IMG/VR virus record: IMGVR_UViG_3300021136_000017
Span: 1-45,321 of that record
DNA length: 45,321 nucleotides
DNA from: a virus
Direction: 5' to 3' (one strand)
Positions 10,100 through 17,219 of this stretch are shown one piece after another. Below the pieces are notes generated by a model. That model was not told where the DNA came from. It worked only from the letters and a program-made list of their open reading frames with translations, and ran no database searches. How positions within the stretch are numbered: the first letter of the stretch is position 1; each line of letters begins with the position of its first letter. The translations under genes were made by a program, and so were the position numbers.

Positions 10100-11029
10100 A
10101 TGGCTAGATCGGTATTCATAGTATTAACAACTGCAGGAAATGACACTGGGCCTTTTAACTTGTATTCAAGTTATGATGGCTTTGTAACACCTTTTGAAAC
10201 TGGCATATCTAAAGCTGCTTTACAAGGCGGTTATTTATCTGTGTTAGTACCTAATGCTACCACAGTTATACAAGTTAGATCTACTGGAGTTTGTACAAAT
10301 TTTGTTAATATTTCTCTTATTACATATTCGCCTACTCCAAGTCCTACTCCAAGTGTAAGTATGACAGTTACGCCAAGTGTAACGCCAACAATAACACCTA
10401 CTGTATCTGCTACACCTAGTTTAACACCAACTGCTACACCTAGTATTACTCCTAGTATAACACCATCAGTTAGTAAAACACCCAGTGTTTCTGTTACACC
10501 TAGTGTATCAATAACTTCTGGTGTTTCTGTTACACCTACACCTAGTGTTTCTGTTACACCTAGCTTAAGTATAACACCTAGTCCAACACCTAGTACTAGT
10601 GCACCTAATGTAGCAACACTAACAATTTCATTTACAGCACCATCAATTGGAGGACCTACATTTAATGCGACTTTATCAAAAGCTCTAGGCTCAACTATTA
10701 GAATACAAAATTTATTAGTTACTGGATATAATGCAACTGGTTGTAATTTTGGTACTGATATAGATAGTTTCCAATTAAGCACAAATCCAATGTCAATAAG
10801 TTCAGGAAATACATTTAATTCTGCGGCTGGGGGATTTGAATCCAACTTAGCTAATAGATCATCTGTAAGATCACAACAAATTGGATTGATTGGTGGAAAC
10901 TATAATCAAATATCTATAGACCCAGGAACAGGAACATTTGTGACAGTAAATAGTGGAGGAACAATAGTAGTAGGATCTACAACTGTTACTATAACAGTTC
11001 AACCTTGTTCAACTGTAACTAGTTGGTAA
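10100..11029 (+). CDS. Short fibre-like structural protein with Pro/Ser/Thr stalk
   Basis: 309 residues with the same plan as its larger neighbour. Residues 1-75 are a small N-terminal domain (GPFNLYSSYDGF, then a CTNFVNISL segment). Residues ~77-168 are a TPS/SVTPS-type low-complexity stalk, and ~169-309 a beta-rich domain with a Cys pair (TGCNF near residue 214 and QPCST near the end). It is probably a virion decoration or fibre component related to the 6300-10058 product; this is inferred from architecture and position. It lies 14 nt upstream of the next structural gene. Confidence 0.7.
   Translation: MARSVFIVLTTAGNDTGPFNLYSSYDGFVTPFETGISKAALQGGYLSVLVPNATTVIQVRSTGVCTNFVNISLITYSPTPSPTPSVSMTVTPSVTPTITPTVSATPSLTPTATPSITPSITPSVSKTPSVSVTPSVSITSGVSVTPTPSVSVTPSLSITPSPTPSTSAPNVATLTISFTAPSIGGPTFNATLSKALGSTIRIQNLLVTGYNATGCNFGTDIDSFQLSTNPMSISSGNTFNSAAGGFESNLANRSSVRSQQIGLIGGNYNQISIDPGTGTFVTVNSGGTIVVGSTTVTITVQPCSTVTSW
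10327..10606 (+). repeat. Short TPS-type tandem repeat in fibre-like gene
   Basis: About 92 codons of Pro/Ser/Thr repeats, more irregular than those in the upstream gene, with CCTAGT again the usual Pro-Ser codon pair. Confidence 0.85.
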
Positions 11030-11043
11030 TAAAAAATTAAATC

Positions 11044-11433
11044 ATGGCATTTTCATACGTACCTTTTACTCTTACACTAGCAGCTGAATCTACAATCTAT
11101 CAGAATGAAGTAAGATGTCATGTATCAGAGAATGATTTTAATTATTCTTTGAATCCATCAATGTTTAATAGCGCTAGTTTTTCAACAGGATCCTATATAA
11201 TTTCTGGATCTCAGGGTCCATTTTTTACTCCATTAGGGTTCACAGGAAGTTATAACTATATAAGATCGGGTAAAATGCAAGATTCTGTAACTGGGTCAAG
11301 CTTTACGCCTTATGCAACTACCGTTGGATTATATAACGAAAAAAATGAATTACTAGTAGTTGGAAAACTAGCGACTCCGTATCCAATTCCTTCTAATACC
11401 GATATAACATTTATCATTAGATATGATTCTTAA
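11044..11433 (+). CDS. Small virion structural protein with GLYN C-terminal motif
   Basis: 129 residues. The C terminus carries TTVGLYNEKNELLVVGK, then a Pro-rich turn and a strand ending RYDS, matching the end of the 5222-6283 product (TTIGLYNDNNDLVAVAK). The N-terminal part has ESTIYQNEVRCHVSENDFNY and a Gly/Ser-rich SGSQGPFF segment. It is the last gene of the structural block and is separated by only 2 nt from the homing-endonuclease-like gene at 11436. The shared terminal module suggests the same binding partner as the 5222 product. Confidence 0.75.
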   Translation: MAFSYVPFTLTLAAESTIYQNEVRCHVSENDFNYSLNPSMFNSASFSTGSYIISGSQGPFFTPLGFTGSYNYIRSGKMQDSVTGSSFTPYATTVGLYNEKNELLVVGKLATPYPIPSNTDITFIIRYDS

Positions 11434-11435
11434 TT

Positions 11436-11687
11436 ATGGATTATCAAAAAATTTATGATAAAATAATAAAAAATGCAAAGTCTCAAAAAAGATTAAAAGG
11501 AGATGATAAACATTATGAAGGTCATCATATAATACCAAAATGTATGGGAGGTCAAGGATCTTCCTCTAATATAGATACGCAAGAAATTATTGATTCTACT
11601 GTATCTGCTGCTAATCATTTTAATGTATCTAGAAAAACTATTAGAAATTGGATAAATAAAAATTATTTAATTCGTTGGGATAGTTAA
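11436..11687 (+). CDS. Shrunken HNH homing endonuclease: HNH start fused to HTH tail
   Basis: 83 residues. The first ~40 (starting MDYQKIYDKII, then YEGHHIIPKCMGG) match the opening of HNH homing endonucleases that free-stand in phage genomes; the HH pair is at residues 30-31. The usual continuation of the HNH core (an N-L-V-x-L-T-x-x-E-H type segment) is missing. Instead, after residue ~45 comes a short helix-turn-helix of the NUMOD type (IIDSTVSAANHFNVSRKTIRNW in two parts). It therefore looks like an internally deleted enzyme keeping its start and its DNA-binding tail, and catalysis is doubtful. It is wedged directly behind a structural gene, as expected of an invading element. Confidence 0.7.
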   Translation: MDYQKIYDKIIKNAKSQKRLKGDDKHYEGHHIIPKCMGGQGSSSNIDTQEIIDSTVSAANHFNVSRKTIRNWINKNYLIRWDS

Positions 11688-11688
11688 G

Positions 11689-11697
11689 ATATTTATA
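11689..11697 (+). promoter_or_regulatory. ATATTTATA motif before SegE-like gene
   Basis: Identical to the motifs at 4522 and 10087, and 12 nt before the ATG at 11710. It is a candidate promoter element by recurrence only. Confidence 0.3.
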
Positions 11698-11709
11698 ATA
11701 AATTAGTCT

Positions 11710-12183
11710 ATGGGAAATTGGTTACACGAAGGGAAAGAGTACACAAAAATAAATGACTTCCCCGATACTGCAGTTGGCTTTGTTTATAAAGTTACTAACA
11801 CAAAATCCGGCAAATTCTACGTCGGTAAAAAGATCCTTAGGAATGTATTGACCAAAAAACTAACCAAGAAAGAAATTTCCGAATGGGTTAAACCTGGTAG
11901 GATTCCAAAGAAAAGAAAGGAAGTAAAAGAAAGTAATTGGACAGATTATTACGGTTCTAGTAAACTTGTAATGGAAGACATTAAACTCTTGGGTAAGGAC
12001 GCATTCACTAGAGAGATACTAAAGATCTGCACCGCAAAAAAACAAATGAGCTATTGGGAGACCTATTATCAAATGGTAATGGAAGTTTTAAGTGTGGATT
12101 CCTATAACGAAAATGTTTTAGGAAAGTTCTATCGTAGAGACGTGTCCCCCGCTGTCCCGGACTTACAGGACGATGAAGAATAG
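11710..12183 (+). CDS. SegE-like GIY-YIG endonuclease
   Basis: 157 residues. The GIY-YIG signature reads GFVY at residues 23-26 and YVG at 37-39, with the following KK. A downstream block (YYGSSK, then KDAFTREILKIC and a YWETYYQ helix with a Glu) matches the SegE-type nuclease domain of T4-like phages. It probably makes site-specific DNA breaks that spread its own gene. Base composition is visibly more GC-rich than the flanking structural genes, which suggests separate acquisition. It ends in TAG at 12181 and runs into a terminator hairpin shared with the convergent genes. Confidence 0.8.
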   Translation: MGNWLHEGKEYTKINDFPDTAVGFVYKVTNTKSGKFYVGKKILRNVLTKKLTKKEISEWVKPGRIPKKRKEVKESNWTDYYGSSKLVMEDIKLLGKDAFTREILKICTAKKQMSYWETYYQMVMEVLSVDSYNENVLGKFYRRDVSPAVPDLQDDEE

Positions 12184-12215
12184 AAATTGTAATTGAATAT
12201 ATAGAAAAAAGAAAA

Positions 12216-12234
12216 GGAGCTTCTAAAGAGCTCC
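12216..12234 (-). terminator. Hairpin terminator between convergent units
   Basis: GGAGCT, a 7-nt loop, then AGCTCC forms a 6-bp stem. Read on the minus strand it is followed by TTTTCTTTTTTC, a good intrinsic terminator for the 12756-12223 operon. On the plus strand the following bases include a run of seven T after five other bases, so it may work weakly in both directions. The stop codon of the minus-strand gene lies inside the loop. Confidence 0.8.
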
Positions 12235-12438
12235 ATTTAAGTTTTTTTGTTTATCTTTTATTAATGTCTTTAACATAGGAATTAAATAATAAGCCTCTTT
12301 ATCACCTTGATATAATTCCCCGAGTTTCTTTTTTAATTTACTAATTGAATAATCTTTCCATCTATCTTTAAACCAAATAATCATTTTTTGCTTATGATTA
12401 TCATCTTCTTTTAAAAGATCTACTAATTTTATTGCCAT
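12223..12438 (-). CDS. Small protein with capsid-targeting-like N terminus (MAIKLVDLLKED)
   Basis: 71 residues. The first 12 residues, MAIKLVDLLKED, are almost the same as those of the upstream gene (MAIKLTDLLKED), while the rest of the two proteins is unrelated: here a basic helical domain (WFKDRWKDYSISKLKKKL). A shared, detachable N-terminal tag ending in L-K-E resembles the T4 capsid-targeting sequence of internal proteins (MKTYQEFIAEA), which the prohead protease cuts after (L/I)-x-E. A basic body would suit DNA packaged in the head. This role is inferred. It is the second gene of a two-gene operon that ends at the hairpin. Confidence 0.7.
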   Translation of the reverse strand: MAIKLVDLLKEDDNHKQKMIIWFKDRWKDYSISKLKKKLGELYQGDKEAYYLIPMLKTLIKDKQKNLNGAL

Positions 12439-12444
12439 TTTTAC

Positions 12445-12756
12445 TTATTTAATTTTAATTGAATTAACAGCTGATTCTAGTTGTTTAATACAATCTTCTT
12501 TTTTAGTTATCGGTTTTTCTGTTTTATATAGAGTATCTCCATAAGATTCATGAAAAGAAGATTGACTTCTAAATCCAGTTGCAGGTAAAGTACCTGATGA
12601 ATATTTTTTTAGATATCCAGTAAATCCTGTTTTAGTTTGCACAATAACTCCAGCAATCTTAAAAGCTAGTTTATTTAATATCATAACATCTTTTATAAAA
12701 ACATTTTTTTCTTCTGTATTGTCTTCTTTTAAAAGATCTGTTAATTTTATTGCCAC
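12445..12756 (-). CDS. Small protein with capsid-targeting-like N terminus (GTG start)
   Basis: 103 residues starting at GTG; no ATG lies in frame at a suitable place, and the tag MAIKLTDLLKED supports this start. After the tag the body is basic (pI clearly high by Lys count), with TGFTGYLKKYSSG and a C-terminal helix. It is first in a two-gene operon with 12223-12438, 6 nt apart, and is preceded by GCATATTTATT 17 nt upstream. It is possibly an internal head protein, for the reasons given for its partner. Confidence 0.7.
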   Translation of the reverse strand: MAIKLTDLLKEDNTEEKNVFIKDVMILNKLAFKIAGVIVQTKTGFTGYLKKYSSGTLPATGFRSQSSFHESYGDTLYKTEKPITKKEDCIKQLESAVNSIKIK

Positions 12757-12772
12757 TGTAATTATTTTACTA

Positions 12773-12782
12773 ATAAATATGC
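12773..12782 (-). promoter_or_regulatory. GCATATTTAT motif, candidate late promoter element
   Basis: On the minus strand GCATATTTAT stands 16-17 nt before the GTG at 12756. The same ten bases occur at about the same distance before the genes at 17202 and 39090. Confidence 0.4.
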
Positions 12783-12835
12783 ATATTAATACATAAGACT
12801 TCTGTATTGGATGCCTTTATTGTAAGATCCAAGTA

Positions 12836-13837
12836 TTATTCATACATTAAACCTTTATGTTTTACCTCATCTAAAAATTCCGGTCTATTAGATAAATTAA
12901 ACGTATCGGGAAAAATCCAAGTATAAGGAATTTGTTTGGTTGGTTTTTTTGCGCCATGATTTATTGCTACATGTTTCCACCATAGGCAGCTTTTATCTTC
13001 TATGTTCAGATACTTCTGGGAAGTCATGGGGTTTAAAGGGTGATTGACTAATAGATCCATCTGATATAACCATTGGTCTGCGTATTTGTTCTGAGAGATA
13101 AACTCCCCATTTTCACTTATAAGATATTTAACTTTCCCGTTTAAATTCTGTCCACCGAAGATTTGATGTAGTCCATCAAAATGGCCTGTACCACCGAAAA
13201 GAATTGATTCTGGGTCCACTAGATGTGGATAACTCATTGCAATGTATCTAGCCGTATTTTTACAAGGATACAAAGGACTTCTAAATCCTTGGTGCTTTTT
13301 AAAATAAGCTTCAAGTATTTTAGCGAATCCCATCATTGTCCACGGTGTTGAATTATTTCCATTTTCTATGTCCTGTAAAAGGTAAGCAAGATCTTTGGCT
13401 GCTTTTGCAGGGCCATCCAAAATCCAATCTTTTACGTTAGTTCCCTTTGGATAATAGATTTGAAATAGATCGTTTCTTGCGTGTCTGTTTTGCGTAAAAT
13501 GTTGTCTTGTGGCTTCAATACCTTCATTTTTTAGTTTCATGAAAGTTCCCCAATGTTCGTTAGTAAAACTAAAAACAAGGGTATAAAACATTCTTAATTC
13601 GTTGTCTGTAACTTGCTGCATCACAGTGCAGTAGGGATGCTCAGCCCATAATAATCTATGACTAAAAATTTGATATTCATCTTTCAATAAACCATCGTCT
13701 CTTTGATCAAATTTTTGACAGAATTCAAAGAACTTTTCAATTCTTTGTTCCAAAGACCAGTCTTTCATCCAAGAATCTATAGGTTTTTTACCTTTGAATT
13801 CTACTTCGCAAGTCGATGGATATAGTATATCACTCAT
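12836..13837 (-). CDS. Phage protein, diverged paralogue of the 13839-15008 product; possible DNA-modification enzyme
   Basis: 333 residues, soluble, rich in aromatic residues. A central segment reads KDLAYLL, then GFRSPLY and YPHLVDPESILFGGTGH. The neighbour has the equivalent QDIAKFL, GLRAYRF and FPDFVDRESSFYYGKNA in the same order and spacing, so the two are paralogues. The all-helical layout with conserved Asp/Glu/Ser reminds me of the predicted amino acid:DNA transferase and glycosylase-like families of phage thymine hypermodification, but this is from memory and weak. It lies 1 nt after the upstream stop, third gene of the 15345-12836 unit. Confidence 0.6.
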   Translation of the reverse strand: MSDILYPSTCEVEFKGKKPIDSWMKDWSLEQRIEKFFEFCQKFDQRDDGLLKDEYQIFSHRLLWAEHPYCTVMQQVTDNELRMFYTLVFSFTNEHWGTFMKLKNEGIEATRQHFTQNRHARNDLFQIYYPKGTNVKDWILDGPAKAAKDLAYLLQDIENGNNSTPWTMMGFAKILEAYFKKHQGFRSPLYPCKNTARYIAMSYPHLVDPESILFGGTGHFDGLHQIFGGQNLNGKVKYLISENGEFISQNKYADQWLYQMDLLVNHPLNPMTSQKYLNIEDKSCLWWKHVAINHGAKKPTKQIPYTWIFPDTFNLSNRPEFLDEVKHKGLMYE

Positions 13838-13838
13838 A

Positions 13839-15008
13839 TTATTTGTATAGTTCGTTTACTTTTTCTTTGTATTGTTCTTCTGTAATTAGCAAAGATTTAA
13901 TCACTTTATCGTCGGATGGGTGCGCTGACATACCGTTAAAGCTTGGTACCAAACCAAGATCTAGCATTGCTTTTTGTCTACCGTAAGGGTGATCTTTAAT
14001 AGAAGAGCTATTCCAAACATGGTCAAAATCTAAATGATCATAGTCATGTCCTGGACGAACATAATTTTCAATCCATCTAATAAAATCACAAGCAATATCT
14101 TCAGCATTATATGGAAAACTACCAGTATCATCATAAATTTTTTTCATTGTAAGATCTAAGAAAGTTAGCTCATCCATCTTAGATGATTTAGTAGCTAAAT
14201 AACTAATACACTCTTTTGCATTTTTACCATAGTAAAATGAACTTTCTCTATCTACAAAATCTGGGAACCAATCTGCAATATCAGCAATAAATGCAGCATA
14301 TTGAAATCTATAAGCTCTTAATCCATTATCATAATTCCATTTAAACATGAAATCTCCTACTTCCCTTAATTTCTTTTTCTCACCTGATTCTAAAAATTTA
14401 GCTATATCTTGACAAAGTCTTGGAGCGAATTCGCATAAATAATAATCACCACCTCTTTTATAACTTTCTATAGGTTTTGGAAAACTAGGAAATTGATAAC
14501 CAACAGACGTATAAAATGGTCTAGATGCAGCTTTAATAACTTCTGTCATATCTTTAGTATTTTGAGCCTCGTACATATCAGTTAACAAAGTGTTGTAATA
14601 TCCTGATGGTTTCTTCGCATAATGAATTCCTGATCCAGTTATCCTATGAAATAGAAATAGATACAACCAATCTTCTAAATTAAAAATTTTCTGTTTCCCA
14701 GTCCACTGTTCTGTAATTTGTTTTCTTTGTGGAGTCATTATTCCAGCTTGCATTTTATGAAAATAAGGATGATCTTCACTATATCCATAGAATACATCAT
14801 TTATAATCTGAGAGAATCCAGCATACTTTCTTTCAACAACATCATATAATTCAACATGCTTCATTAAATCATCTTGAATAGATGTATCCGCGTGTTTAAT
14901 AATACCTAAATTACACTCAGCTTGTTGTATCGTTGCCATTTTAAAATATCTAAGAAATTCATCATAATATTTTGTTGGTGTAATAAATTTATTTGGTTTA
15001 GATTCCAT
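13839..15008 (-). CDS. Conserved phage protein, paralogue pair; possible DNA-modification enzyme
   Basis: 389 residues from the ATG at 15008 (MESKPNKFITPTKYYDEF). The frame stays open 51 codons further up, but that extension lies inside the upstream gene and looks non-coding. Motifs visible are HRITGSGIHYA (~155-165), TSVGYQFPSFPKP, RGGDYYLCEFAPRLCQDIA, REVGDFMFKWN and ADWFPDFVDRESSFYYGKNA. These are strongly conserved-looking and enzyme-like. I associate the pattern with uncharacterised T4-like phage proteins and, weakly, with predicted base-hypermodification enzymes. It overlaps the upstream gene by 11 nt (ATGGAATCTAA), which suggests translational coupling. Confidence 0.7.
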   Translation of the reverse strand: MESKPNKFITPTKYYDEFLRYFKMATIQQAECNLGIIKHADTSIQDDLMKHVELYDVVERKYAGFSQIINDVFYGYSEDHPYFHKMQAGIMTPQRKQITEQWTGKQKIFNLEDWLYLFLFHRITGSGIHYAKKPSGYYNTLLTDMYEAQNTKDMTEVIKAASRPFYTSVGYQFPSFPKPIESYKRGGDYYLCEFAPRLCQDIAKFLESGEKKKLREVGDFMFKWNYDNGLRAYRFQYAAFIADIADWFPDFVDRESSFYYGKNAKECISYLATKSSKMDELTFLDLTMKKIYDDTGSFPYNAEDIACDFIRWIENYVRPGHDYDHLDFDHVWNSSSIKDHPYGRQKAMLDLGLVPSFNGMSAHPSDDKVIKSLLITEEQYKEKVNELYK

Positions 15009-15345
15009 ATCGGTAATTTTTCTTTTCTTGTTTATGTGAGAAGGTTGTAATTTCTTGAGCAGCGATCTTCTTGAAAGTTTCTTCAACGGCTTGAGTATAA
15101 TATTCTGGGTCTGATTTAAGGGGACTTGTATTGTCAACCCATTCTTGTTTTGCATGTCCAAATCCTAAAATTTTAATGTATGAAGATCCTTCTTGTTTTA
15201 GCGCTATTTCTTTTGTTTTTTCTATTGCTTGTTCTAAAGATTCTGCTTCTACACAACAAACATAATCTCTGCAAATATTCCAATTATTAATAAAAAATCG
15301 ATCATCTTTATAATGAAGATAATATATTACATAAGGTCTTAACAT
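14998..15345 (-). CDS. Hypothetical protein, first gene of the paralogue-pair unit
   Basis: 115 residues: MLRPYVIYYLHYKDDRFF, a Cys pair in YVCCVEAESLEQAIEKTKEIA, and a Lys-rich end. An alpha/beta fold of the ferredoxin-like kind is possible from the strand-helix pattern. It starts at an AAATAAAAGTTATG leader typical of the non-late units here and overlaps the next gene by 11 nt. No family recognised. Confidence 0.7.
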   Translation of the reverse strand: MLRPYVIYYLHYKDDRFFINNWNICRDYVCCVEAESLEQAIEKTKEIALKQEGSSYIKILGFGHAKQEWVDNTSPLKSDPEYYTQAVEETFKKIAAQEITTFSHKQEKKNYRYGI

Positions 15346-15414
15346 AACTTTTATTTATATAAATGTAAAAAATTTTGGTGATTTAAAACAATATATCTTT
15401 CATGTTATAGCAAG

Positions 15415-15439
15415 AAAAAACCCCGGTGACTAGCCGAGG
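15415..15439 (-). terminator. Intrinsic terminator after the 17202-15472 operon
   Basis: On the minus strand CCTCGG, a 7-nt loop and CCGGGG form a 6-bp stem (one G-T pair) followed by TTTTTTC. It lies 33 nt after the stop of the 84-residue gene and 70 nt before the next start, so it closes the operon. Confidence 0.8.
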
Positions 15440-15471
15440 CTTTAAGCATTTTGAACATGTATGATTACGAA

Positions 15472-15726
15472 TTAATATTCTTTCTTGTATCTTATAAAAG
15501 CTTTTTTAACAAGGTTTAAGATTTCTTGTTCAGAGCCTTTACCTGATCTTAATATGTCGAATACACCAGATTCAATTTGCTGACCACCTTTTGTATTTTC
15601 CAATCCACGATAAGTAACAGGAAAATTTTCTCCGTCGTCTTTAAAACGTTTGGTTGTTTGAATACTGCTTTCTTTTTTTACAGGAAATTCTTCTAATAGA
15701 CTTTTTAATGTGATGTTCTTTTTCAT
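15472..15726 (-). CDS. Small protein with capsid-targeting-like N terminus
   Basis: 84 residues starting MKKNITLKSLLEEFPVKK: the pattern hydrophobic-x-x-L-L-E-E fits the tag seen in its operon partners (L-E-E at residues 11-13). The body is basic and polar (TTKRFKDDGENFPVTYRGLENT, in two parts), with a C-terminal helix. It is last in a four-gene operon that ends at the hairpin at 15415-15439. Start and upstream stop are 1 nt apart. It may be an internal head protein. Confidence 0.65.
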   Translation of the reverse strand: MKKNITLKSLLEEFPVKKESSIQTTKRFKDDGENFPVTYRGLENTKGGQQIESGVFDILRSGKGSEQEILNLVKKAFIRYKKEY

Positions 15727-15727
15727 T

Positions 15728-16129
15728 TTACCTGTGATGTTTTTGTTTTGCGTTATTTATATACATTGTTAATAAAGCTTCCGGACCATCTTGTAGGTTA
15801 CCGTCTGCTTGAGGATCTTTTACCTTTTTCTCTATAGCATGAACTGTTTCTATACAGTGTTTCTTGATAGTCCTGTCACTATGGCCAGCATCTACTAATT
15901 TACATATAACATCGTACAGTCTTGCTCCGCCTTCCTGCCAGAACTCACCCCTTATCATAACGTCGGCTTTATCGTAATCTACTCTGTCCCATTCTGGGTC
16001 GGCCTCCATTATGTAATACTTAGATGCGTAATCATTGTCGTAAGTATTACCGCCTTTTTCATCGTATTTAAACGTAGCACCAAATTTTTGTTCTGTGATG
16101 TATTTTACGATGTCAAAGTTATTTTTCAA
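15728..16129 (-). CDS. Capsid-targeting-like N terminus plus FWxxGG domain
   Basis: 133 residues starting MKNNFDIVKYITEQKFG (I-T-E at 11-13). The middle contains RGEFWQEGGARLYDVICKLVDAGHS, which matches HDRFWEVGGREISRAVENLLDDGFH of the upstream gene: both have FWxxGG then a helix ending in (A/D)G. The two proteins therefore share a domain as well as the N-terminal tag. No known family recognised. It lies 2 nt after the upstream stop in the operon 17202-15472. Confidence 0.65.
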   Translation of the reverse strand: MKNNFDIVKYITEQKFGATFKYDEKGGNTYDNDYASKYYIMEADPEWDRVDYDKADVMIRGEFWQEGGARLYDVICKLVDAGHSDRTIKKHCIETVHAIEKKVKDPQADGNLQDGPEALLTMYINNAKQKHHR

Positions 16130-16131
16130 GA

Positions 16132-16947
16132 TTACATTTGTTTAATGAACTCTATAATATCATTCATATGAAAACCATCATCTAATAAATTTTCTACTGC
16201 ACGTGAAATTTCTCTTCCTCCAACTTCCCAAAAGCGATCATGATATGGAATCTCATCATCGTATCCCGGTTCTTCTGCATCAAATTCTTCTAAATCGTCA
16301 GGATGTATAACACCCTTTATACCGCTTAATGCACCAGTACCATCTTGAGATAAGTCAGAATGTTTATAGTCTTCATCCATTTCTTCATGACTATTTTGAT
16401 CCATCCATTTTTTAATAATTGGATATATTGTTTCTGCGTACTCTTCAAAAGATCCAAATTCGTCTTGTTTTTCCGAGTAGATCATTTCTTGATCTGGATT
16501 TCTTTCTGCAAAAATAGCTTCTATGGGAGTACCTGGTTGATTATCCCATTTAGGAGTCGCAGCGAAGAACATATCTTGATCTGCACCTTGCTTGTCCCAA
16601 GTGATGATTCCTGGATACTCATAGTTAACTATGAATTCTCCAACTTGTTCTCCATCTATATCATGCATCCAAGCGTTATCTTTAACCTCTTGTTCGTGGT
16701 CTGCCTCAGGTTCTGCATAAATTTTATTAGGAGCTGGTTTTTTAGGGCCTAAATAAGTTTCATCTTCTCTTAGATCATTGGTATACCCTTTGAAAGTGTT
16801 TCCACCCCCAACTGGCATTAAATCTATATAGTTCTCATTGAGAGATCTATTAGATTTTTTCTTAGTCGAGGTTTTTTTAATTACTCCGTAAGGACCACTC
16901 TGGTTTTCTTTTAGAAATTTCTTAATGTTGAATTGATCTTGTGACAT
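16132..16947 (-). CDS. Acidic protein with capsid-targeting-like N terminus and FWxxGG domain
   Basis: 271 residues. It starts MSQDQFNIKKFLKENQSG (L-K-E at 12-14), followed by a basic linker with TKKKSNRSL, then a long acidic region rich in Asp/Glu, Trp and Pro. The end holds the FWEVGGREISRAVENLL domain shared with the next gene. A cleaved N-terminal tag followed by a basic stretch would suit a head-targeted protein. An ATATTTATTA motif precedes it. It is second in the four-gene operon. Confidence 0.65.
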   Translation of the reverse strand: MSQDQFNIKKFLKENQSGPYGVIKKTSTKKKSNRSLNENYIDLMPVGGGNTFKGYTNDLREDETYLGPKKPAPNKIYAEPEADHEQEVKDNAWMHDIDGEQVGEFIVNYEYPGIITWDKQGADQDMFFAATPKWDNQPGTPIEAIFAERNPDQEMIYSEKQDEFGSFEEYAETIYPIIKKWMDQNSHEEMDEDYKHSDLSQDGTGALSGIKGVIHPDDLEEFDAEEPGYDDEIPYHDRFWEVGGREISRAVENLLDDGFHMNDIIEFIKQM

Positions 16948-16965
16948 ATTGATATTTGTGTATAA

Positions 16966-16975
16966 TAATAAATAT
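16966..16975 (-). promoter_or_regulatory. ATATTTATTA motif before gene at 16947
   Basis: On the minus strand ATATTTATTA stands 18 nt before the ATG at 16947, overlapping the stop of the upstream gene. It differs from the other copies of the late-type motif by its last bases. Confidence 0.3.
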
Positions 16976-17202
16976 TAATTGTTTAGCCCTGATACTAGAT
17001 CATTTAGTTTCTTTCTTAAAGATTCTAAATTTGTGTGTAACTCTCCCTTAAATTCTTGATCTATTTGCATTTCTGCAATACGATTCTCCATGTCTTCAAC
17101 AAATTCAATGCACTGATTCGCCATTCCTTGAGGAGAAAAGTCTATACTATCATTAGCATACTCTCTCATTAACCACTTTTGTAAATCGTAAGATCCTTGC
17201 AT
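16975..17202 (-). CDS. Small acidic helical protein with capsid-targeting-like N terminus
   Basis: 75 residues, MQGSYDLQKWLMREYAND: L-x-x-W-L followed by M-R-E, a slightly irregular version of the tag. The rest is a two-helix, coiled-coil-like acidic domain (QCIEFVEDMENRIAEM, then LESLRKKLNDLVSGL). It is first gene of the four-gene operon and preceded at 17-18 nt by GCATATTTATA. Possibly an internal head protein or scaffold component. Confidence 0.65.
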   Translation of the reverse strand: MQGSYDLQKWLMREYANDSIDFSPQGMANQCIEFVEDMENRIAEMQIDQEFKGELHTNLESLRKKLNDLVSGLNN

Positions 17203-17219
17203 TTGAGTTTATTTGTACC

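Noticed and set aside
10231-10845. 204-codon minus-strand frame
   Set aside because: Antisense shadow of the second TPS-type gene; no leader or neighbour supports it.
15009-15161. Upstream extension of the 13839 gene to 15161
   Set aside because: Inside the 115-residue gene; the ATG at 15008 with an 11-nt overlap is a better start and the extension lacks protein character.
16360-16752. 130-codon plus-strand frame inside the 271-residue gene, and similar plus-strand frames (18450-18758, 19394-19711, 21692-21931, 31636-32020, 38639-38914)
   Set aside because: They lie opposite better supported minus-strand genes, with biased hydrophobic or Ser/Cys-rich composition typical of antisense frames.
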